NCBI RefSeq assembly: GCF_010119235.1 | Contig: NZ_JAAATZ010000001.1 | Coordinates: 1-64,000 of the forward strand | Direction: 5' to 3' | Length of the DNA stretch: 64,000 nucleotides | DNA from: Flavobacterium phycosphaerae | GTDB lineage: Bacteria > Bacteroidota > Bacteroidia > Flavobacteriales > Flavobacteriaceae | Position numbers and translations under genes: made by a program | Shown: positions 59,334 through 64,000 of the stretch, in pieces | Numbering within the stretch: the stretch's first letter is position 1 | Layout of the letters: every line of letters starts with the position of its first letter | The notes under the pieces: generated by a model | The model's database searches: none | What the model saw: the letters and a program-made list of their open reading frames with translations, nothing else | Told to the model about the DNA's origin: nothing

Positions 59334-60362
59334 TTGAAAACCCAAAACCGAAATAGCTTTCTTTTTACAGCGTTGACATTGGCATTGCTGGCAGCCTTGT
59401 TGTTAAATGTTGCCGAAGGTCAAGTAGCCATACCGATAAAAGAGGTTCTCAAAAGCTTGTTTGGCGGTCAGGCCAGCAAAGATACTTGGGAATATATCAT
59501 TGTAAATTTCAGATTGCCCAAAGCCATCACGGCGGTGCTTGTTGGTATCGGACTTTCCATCAGCGGGTTGTTGATGCAAACACTATTCAGAAATCCACTA
59601 GCCGGTCCTTATGTGCTTGGACTGAGCTCCGGTTCAAGTTTGGGCGTAGCATTTGTTATCCTCGGCGCCGGGTTTATGCCTGCCGTTTTATCGCAATTTT
59701 TAGTATCGTCTTACGGCATTATATTAGCTTCGTGTATTGGCAGCTCATTGGTTTTAGTATTGATTTTAATGGTTTCCCAACGTTTACGCGATACTATGTC
59801 CATTCTAATTGTTGGACTAATGTTCAGCAGTTTTACCGGAGCTGTGGTGAGTGTGTTTACTTATTTCAGTACGGCGGAACAATTGCAGAAATACACTTTT
59901 TGGTCGATGGGAAGCCTTGGGAATTTATCCTGGCAAAACATAACTATTTTAGGGGTATGTGTTCTTCTAGGTTTGTTGATAAGCTTGGCTTCACTAAAGC
60001 CTTTAGACGCTTTATTATTGGGAGAAAATTATGCCAAAAGTATGGGCTTGAATATCCAAAAGACGCGTTATGTTATCATTTTAGCCACAAGTATTTTGGC
60101 CGGAAGCATTACCGCTTTTGCCGGACCGATTGCCTTTATTGGCTTAGCCGTTCCGCATTTAGCCAAATTACTATTTCAAACCAGCCATCATAAAACATTA
60201 TTTTTCGGCACACTCCTTATAGGTTCCATTATCATGTTATTTTGTGATACCGTTTCACAAATGCCGGGCTTTGACTTTACTCTGCCCATCAATGCTATAA
60301 CGTCAATCATTGGAGCGCCGGTGGTGATTTGGTTAATTGTTAAAAAGAAAAGTATTCAATAA
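59334..60362 (+). CDS. btuC: FecCD/BtuC-family ABC transporter permease
   Basis: 342 residues, about ten transmembrane segments. Start is the TTG at 59334, directly after the btuF stop, since no ATG fits. Family signatures: FRLPKAITAVLVGIGLSISG, LLMQTLFRNPLAGPYVLGLS, SGSSLGVAFVILGAG and near the C terminus GPIAFIGLAVPHLAKLLFQT and ELPINAITSIIGAPVV-like FTLPINAITSIIGAPVVIWL. It forms the membrane channel for BtuF-delivered ligand. It shares its stop base with the btuD ATG. Confidence 0.88.
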   Translation: MKTQNRNSFLFTALTLALLAALLLNVAEGQVAIPIKEVLKSLFGGQASKDTWEYIIVNFRLPKAITAVLVGIGLSISGLLMQTLFRNPLAGPYVLGLSSGSSLGVAFVILGAGFMPAVLSQFLVSSYGIILASCIGSSLVLVLILMVSQRLRDTMSILIVGLMFSSFTGAVVSVFTYFSTAEQLQKYTFWSMGSLGNLSWQNITILGVCVLLGLLISLASLKPLDALLLGENYAKSMGLNIQKTRYVIILATSILAGSITAFAGPIAFIGLAVPHLAKLLFQTSHHKTLFFGTLLIGSIIMLFCDTVSQMPGFDFTLPINAITSIIGAPVVIWLIVKKKSIQ

Positions 60363-61150
60363 TGAGTTCGAAAAAAATCATACTCGAAACTACTGCTTTG
60401 AACATTGGATACCATTCCAAAAGCAATCCTACTGTCATTGCTGAAAACCTCAACCTGAAATTGGAAGAAGGACAACTGATAGCTCTGGTTGGAGCTAACG
60501 GAATTGGTAAGTCTACTTTATTACGAACACTTACCGGAATCCAAAAACCATTAAACGGTAAAGTGACCCTGAATGACAAGAGCATTTTTGCTTATCAGAC
60601 ATTGGAATTGGCACAAAACTTAAGTTTGGTCTTGACCGAAAAATTACCTCCGAGTAACTTGACGGTTTTCGAATTAATTGCCTTGGGAAGACAACCCTAT
60701 ACTAATTGGCTCGGAAAACTTTCGGGCGAAGATTATGATAAAATAACCCAAGCGGTTGAACTGACACACATAGAGCATTTGCTATCTAAAAAGCATCATG
60801 AAATCAGCGACGGGCAATTGCAAATTGTATTAATTGCCAGAGCCTTGGCACAAGATACTCCGCTAATAATTCTTGACGAACCCACTACGCATTTGGATTT
60901 ATTCCATAAAGTTTCGGTCTATAAATTATTGAAGAAATTGTCGCAGGAAACCAATAAAAGCATACTTTTTTCAACACATGACATCGATTTGGCTATACAA
61001 TTAAGCGATGAGATGATAGTGATGACGGAAACCAAAACCGAACAAGACCAACCTTGTAATTTGATTTCGAAAGGAATTTTCAATACTCTTTTCAAAGAGG
61101 CTTCCATCACTTTTGATGGCGAAAAAGGAAAGTTTATTATTTCAAACTAA
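60362..61150 (+). CDS. btuD: ABC transporter ATPase, BtuD-type
   Basis: 262 residues. Walker A LVGANGIGKSTLLR (about 43-56), Q-loop region AQNLSLVLTEK, a signature with Asp for Gly in EISDGQLQIVLIARALAQD (canonical LSGGQ), Walker B PLIILDEPTTHLDLF and the H-loop FSTHDIDLAIQLSD. The signature variation ISDGQ is found in BtuD/FecE-like ATPases. It energises import by BtuC. Its end overlaps the convergent trmL gene by 14 bases. Confidence 0.88.
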   Translation: MSSKKIILETTALNIGYHSKSNPTVIAENLNLKLEEGQLIALVGANGIGKSTLLRTLTGIQKPLNGKVTLNDKSIFAYQTLELAQNLSLVLTEKLPPSNLTVFELIALGRQPYTNWLGKLSGEDYDKITQAVELTHIEHLLSKKHHEISDGQLQIVLIARALAQDTPLIILDEPTTHLDLFHKVSVYKLLKKLSQETNKSILFSTHDIDLAIQLSDEMIVMTETKTEQDQPCNLISKGIFNTLFKEASITFDGEKGKFIISN

Positions 61151-61589
61151 GCTGCCTTTTCGCTTCGCCCACAACAAACGCCACAGAATTGGCAATGTTA
61201 TAGCTTCTTATCAAATTCGACATCGGAATGGTTAAATGATTCTCGAATTGGTCTAAAACTTCTTGGCTCAATCCTACACTTTCCTTACCAAAAACCAACC
61301 AATCACCATCCTGAAATTCGGCATCATAAATGGATGTTATAGCATGTGAACTCATCAAGAAAACTCTTGATTTATCCGGAAGTTGCGCTATCCATTCGGC
61401 TACATTTTGATATTCAGTAACGTCTAAATGCACCCAATAATCCAAACCGGAACGCTTTAAATTTTTATCTGTAATTTCAAATCCGAACGGATGTACCAGG
61501 TGCAAGCGACTTTGAGTACCTACGCACAAACGGCCAATGTTTCCGGTGTTGTTAGGAATTTCAGGTTCAACTAAAACGATATTCAACAT
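61137..61589 (-). CDS. trmL: tRNA (cytidine/uridine-34-2'-O)-methyltransferase
   Basis: 150 residues, the usual TrmL size. SPOUT fold motifs: motif 1 VLVEPEIPNNTGNIGRLCVG, motif 2 WLVFGKESVGLSQEVLD and motif 3 IPMSNLIRSYNIANSVAFVV. It methylates the wobble ribose of tRNA-Leu species using S-adenosylmethionine. It converges on btuD and lies 2 bases after the pseudouridine synthase stop, so they share an operon. Confidence 0.92.
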   Translation of the reverse strand: MLNIVLVEPEIPNNTGNIGRLCVGTQSRLHLVHPFGFEITDKNLKRSGLDYWVHLDVTEYQNVAEWIAQLPDKSRVFLMSSHAITSIYDAEFQDGDWLVFGKESVGLSQEVLDQFENHLTIPMSNLIRSYNIANSVAFVVGEAKRQLSLK

Positions 61590-61591
61590 TT

Positions 61592-62197
61592 TTATTTAGG
61601 ATTTAGGAATTGGAATTTAGGATTTTGATGGTCATTGAAAAAGCTTTCTACTTCGATAACTTCGCCTGCTTTGATATTTTGCAAATGTATCGTTCCAACG
61701 CGAATTCGTACTAATCGTAATGTGGGAAATCCAACCGCCGCGGTCATTTTTCGCACCTGACGAAACTTGCCTTCAGTTACTGTGATGGAAACCCAACTTG
61801 TGGGACCGTGACGTTCATCGCGAATTCTTCTGCCTTCGCCTATACAATTCGGAAGTTCTGTAATGATTTTTGCTACACATTTTTTGGTGGTATACCGAAT
61901 GCCTTTGAAACCAATTTCAACTCCGTTTTGAATTTGGGCCACCGCTTCATGAGTGATAATGCCGTCTACTTGAGCATAATATTCTTTTTCAATAGTTTTG
62001 CTTCTTACCATTTCACTCATCATGCCATCGGTAGTAAGCAACAACAAGCCTTCAGAATCTTCATCTAACCGACCGATGGCCATGGTTCCTTCGGGGAAAT
62101 TATACAATTCGCCCAACAACTTCTTATGCCGTTTTTTTTCGTAAATAAATTGGCTCAAATAACCGTGTGGCTTGTGGAGTAAAAAATGGTGATTCAT
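61592..62197 (-). CDS. rRNA pseudouridine synthase, RsuA/RluB/E/F family
   Basis: 201 residues from ATG 62197 (the frame extends to a TTG at 62233). Motifs: FLLHKPHGYLSQF, MAIGRLDEDSEGLLLLTTDG with the catalytic Asp in GRLDEDSEGL, KEYYAQVDG, and GKFRQVRKMTAAVGFPTLRL then RIRVGTIHL. It lacks an S4 domain and is short, like RluE, which isomerises a uridine in 23S rRNA. The last ten residues and the stop codon are encoded by a TTAGGATTTAGGAATT-type repeat (61595-61626), suggesting that repeat invasion extended the reading frame. Confidence 0.88.
   Translation of the reverse strand: MNHHFLLHKPHGYLSQFIYEKKRHKKLLGELYNFPEGTMAIGRLDEDSEGLLLLTTDGMMSEMVRSKTIEKEYYAQVDGIITHEAVAQIQNGVEIGFKGIRYTTKKCVAKIITELPNCIGEGRRIRDERHGPTSWVSITVTEGKFRQVRKMTAAVGFPTLRLVRIRVGTIHLQNIKAGEVIEVESFFNDHQNPKFQFLNPK
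61595..61626. repeat. TTAGGATTTAGGAATT-type intergenic repeat
   Basis: Three related units (TTTAGGATTTAGGAATT, GGAATTTAGGATTTT). Similar to the block in the B12 riboswitch at 57984-58017. It overlaps the 3' end of the pseudouridine synthase gene. Confidence 0.5.
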
Positions 62198-62273
62198 TGC
62201 TCTTATTTGCTCGTAAAAATAAAAAAAGACCATCCAATAAGAACAGTCTTCTTTACTTTATTCTCAAACTATT

Positions 62274-63200
62274 TTATTCCCGACTTTGCACATAATCAGA
62301 TAAAGCATCTACATTACTGCTAAAAGAAAAAATACCATTTAATTTAAAATAATTTCTAGGTTCTATACAATAATCATATGCAAACTTAGCAAACTCTAAT
62401 TTATTATCTTCAAAATTGAAAGTATTAGCTATTTGCATAATTTGGTCTACGCTTAAACAATTTGCAGCAACTACTTGCTTTGCTGTTTTTAACTGAGTCT
62501 CTTCAAAACTTTGTTTTTTTATCGTAGCCATAGCTGCATTAAAATTGGATAGAGACATGCTATACTTTCCAGTACAACCTCTTACCGGTTCAGGGTCTTG
62601 ATGATGTCCTGAAGACGAATGGGTTGTGGTAGTGGTAGTAGTTTGACTTACGGTGCCACCTCCTAAATTGTCATTAATAGAAACTCCCATAGAAACTCCT
62701 CCAACATTCACACCCACATTTACCCCATTCGTTTGTGTGGTAGTAGTAGTGGTTGTTTGAGAAATACCAACATTAACCGGTGGTGGTGTTGGTTGACCAT
62801 AATGAATGACATGTACATTTGAAGCCGGAATAAAATTAGGTTGAACCGGTATAGATGAATAATAATTTAACTTCATTTTAGTTTTATTATTCTTATCTCT
62901 TTTGATTTTATAGGTAACATCCGAAAATACTCCATCAACATCGGTTAACATTAAATTGTTCTTTGATACATCTTGCAATGTTTGATCTGCAAATTTAATT
63001 TTAGCATTATAATAAGGTTGATTCAAATCTTCAACTCTCAAATTTGTCTGAGGAATATCATTGATAACTTCTCCATTTAAAATCAAAGTAAACTTATCTC
63101 CGTCTTCAGAGAAAATAGTCAAATGACCGACCGGACCCAATTGAGCAAAAGAAAGAGAAGAAATTAGCAAAATAATTAGCAAAGTAATTTTTTTAATCAT
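62274..63200 (-). CDS. DUF4476 secreted protein
   Basis: 308 residues. Signal peptide MIKKITLLIILLISSLSFAQ. The N-terminal beta domain begins GPVGHLTIFSEDGDKFTLIL. The middle is low complexity with two Thr runs (QTTTTTTTQ and QTTTTTTTHS) flanking a Gly/Val/Asn stretch (GVNVGVNVGGVSMGVSIND). The C-terminal DUF4476 domain runs about 215-305 (MSLSNFNAAMATIKKQSFEE, AANCLSVDQIMQIANTFNFE, KLEFAKFAYDYCIEPRNYF). Function unknown; widespread in flavobacteria. Alone on its strand between the pseudouridine synthase and rmuC. Confidence 0.8.
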   Translation of the reverse strand: MIKKITLLIILLISSLSFAQLGPVGHLTIFSEDGDKFTLILNGEVINDIPQTNLRVEDLNQPYYNAKIKFADQTLQDVSKNNLMLTDVDGVFSDVTYKIKRDKNNKTKMKLNYYSSIPVQPNFIPASNVHVIHYGQPTPPPVNVGISQTTTTTTTQTNGVNVGVNVGGVSMGVSINDNLGGGTVSQTTTTTTTHSSSGHHQDPEPVRGCTGKYSMSLSNFNAAMATIKKQSFEETQLKTAKQVVAANCLSVDQIMQIANTFNFEDNKLEFAKFAYDYCIEPRNYFKLNGIFSFSSNVDALSDYVQSRE

Positions 63201-63352
63201 AGCGAAAAGGTTTAAAATTGGTGTAAATTATTTATCAAATGTTATATGTACCTAAATAAAAAAGGTTGACGAATTTAAAAAAAAAAAAATCAAAAGTCAA
63301 TCTCTAAGTGAGTCAAATCTGTGTATATTTAAGCTCTTAATTATTTTTACCT

Positions 63353-64000
63353 ATGAATGACAACCTAATGATAATAATTGCTTTTATAATTTCACTCACC
63401 ATTGGTATCTTTATTGGCAAAACACTTTTCGCAGCCCAATCAAAGTCGGATAAAGCTTCATTGGAAGAAAAAATAAACGGTTTACTCCAACAAATTGACC
63501 AACTTAAAAATCAAGTCAATCAAACGGTTCAGGAACGAGAAGCCATTCGTACTGAAAAAGAAGCTTTAGCCATTCAGCTTTCCAAAAAAGAAACCGATTT
63601 TGAGAATCTTTGGGAACGCAATAAAGAGCAAAAAGACGAAGTAGAAAAACTGCAAGAGAAATTCACCAAAGAATTTGAAAATTTGGCCAACAAAATCTTA
63701 GAAGAAAAAACGACCAAATTCACTGAGCAAAACAAAGAAAACCTCAAAAACATTCTAACGCCGCTTCAGGATAAAATTCAGCTTTTTGAAAAGAAAGTAG
63801 AAGATACTCACAAAGAAAGCATTGATTATCATGCAGCTTTACGCCAACAAATTTTAGGCTTACGCGAAATGAACGAGCAGATGAGCAAAGAAACCTTGAA
63901 CCTGACTAAAGCTCTGAAAGGCGACAGCAAAATGCAGGGCAATTGGGGCGAATTGATTTTGGAAAGAGTATTAGAAAAATCAGGATTGGAGAAAGGCCGT
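63353..64000 (+). CDS. rmuC: DNA recombination protein RmuC, cut by the window end
   Basis: 216 codons are visible from ATG 63353, running off the right edge. N-terminal membrane helix LMIIIAFIISLTIGIFIGKT, then a long coiled coil (SLEEKINGLLQQIDQLKNQV ... NLWERNKEQKDEVEKLQEKF). The start of the nuclease-like RmuC domain follows: LRQQILGLREMNEQMSKETL, NLTKALKGDSKMQGNWGELI, LERVLEKSGLEKG. RmuC limits inversions at short inverted repeats in E. coli. Typical length is 400-500 residues, so half is missing. Confidence 0.9.
   Translation, partial: MNDNLMIIIAFIISLTIGIFIGKTLFAAQSKSDKASLEEKINGLLQQIDQLKNQVNQTVQEREAIRTEKEALAIQLSKKETDFENLWERNKEQKDEVEKLQEKFTKEFENLANKILEEKTTKFTEQNKENLKNILTPLQDKIQLFEKKVEDTHKESIDYHAALRQQILGLREMNEQMSKETLNLTKALKGDSKMQGNWGELILERVLEKSGLEKGR

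Noticed and set aside
59486..60193. 235-codon open frame overlapping btuC in another phase
   Set aside because: It is a shadow of the permease gene: odd composition rich in Cys, Phe and Arg, no start context, and the btuC frame has clear family motifs.

Overview
The window reads as a low-GC Bacteroidota chromosome, most likely Flavobacterium or a close relative. Supporting signs are TAnnTTTG-type promoters with few Shine-Dalgarno sites, DUF4252 and DUF4476 proteins, flavobacterial-type tyrosine integrases, and a crtI-crtB-crtZ carotenoid operon. No rRNA, complete tRNA or CRISPR array was seen.

Layout. (1) 1-8.5 kb is accessory DNA: an excisionase-like helix-turn-helix fragment, small unknown proteins, an unknown two-gene operon, and a class 2 OLD nuclease plus UvrD helicase pair (Gabija-like), followed by a GNAT acetyltransferase. 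Nearly every gene here is cut by single-base frameshifts. (2) 8.6-20 kb, minus strand, is one long operon for a type II secretion / type IV pilus-like machine: MORN protein, beta-helical membrane protein, two minor pseudopilins, platform protein, major pseudopilin, prepilin peptidase, ATPase, secretin, GspL/PilMN-like protein, PilO-like protein, FN3-like lipoprotein and a GspC/PilP-like protein. Several genes have one or more frameshifts that restore a canonical protein when corrected. (3) 20.2-46.3 kb is a polymorphic RHS locus. On the minus strand it runs OmpH/Skp-like protein, lipoprotein, 1871-aa SpvB/Tc-like shell protein, ~1060-aa repeat-domain protein, LolA-like protein, a 3959-aa RHS protein with an OmpA-like tip, and a partner protein. 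Beyond it lies an oppositely oriented promoterless RHS tip cassette and a tyrosine recombinase. (4) 46.7-48.3 kb holds a second, larger integrase beside a possible attachment site. (5) 48.4-64 kb is core-like: a CarH-type B12 photoreceptor regulator, crtI-crtB-crtZ, two DUF4252 proteins with an ECF sigma/anti-sigma pair, an S41 peptidase, a B12 riboswitch with btuB diverging from btuFCD, trmL, a pseudouridine synthase, DUF4476 and rmuC (cut by the window end).

The most striking feature is a 4.5-kb segment (20235-24773) bounded by 60-bp perfect inverted repeats lying inside the RHS core coding sequence. It encloses both alternative tips, their candidate partner genes and a tyrosine recombinase. 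Inversion would fuse the orphan tip in frame to the RHS body, so the locus looks like a self-contained toxin or adhesin tip switch. The carotenoid and B12 regions also fit together: a regulator carrying the CarH W-x9-EH and E-x-H-x-x-G cobalamin motifs sits beside carotenoid genes, with similar inverted repeats in both upstream regions and B12 uptake genes 8 kb away.

Frameshift density falls from left to right: dozens before 8.2 kb, about ten in 8.6-14 kb, one each near 18.7 and 37.9 kb, none found after. I take this as more likely a sequencing or assembly gradient at a contig edge than true decay. Frameshifted genes are therefore annotated over their full reconstructed span.
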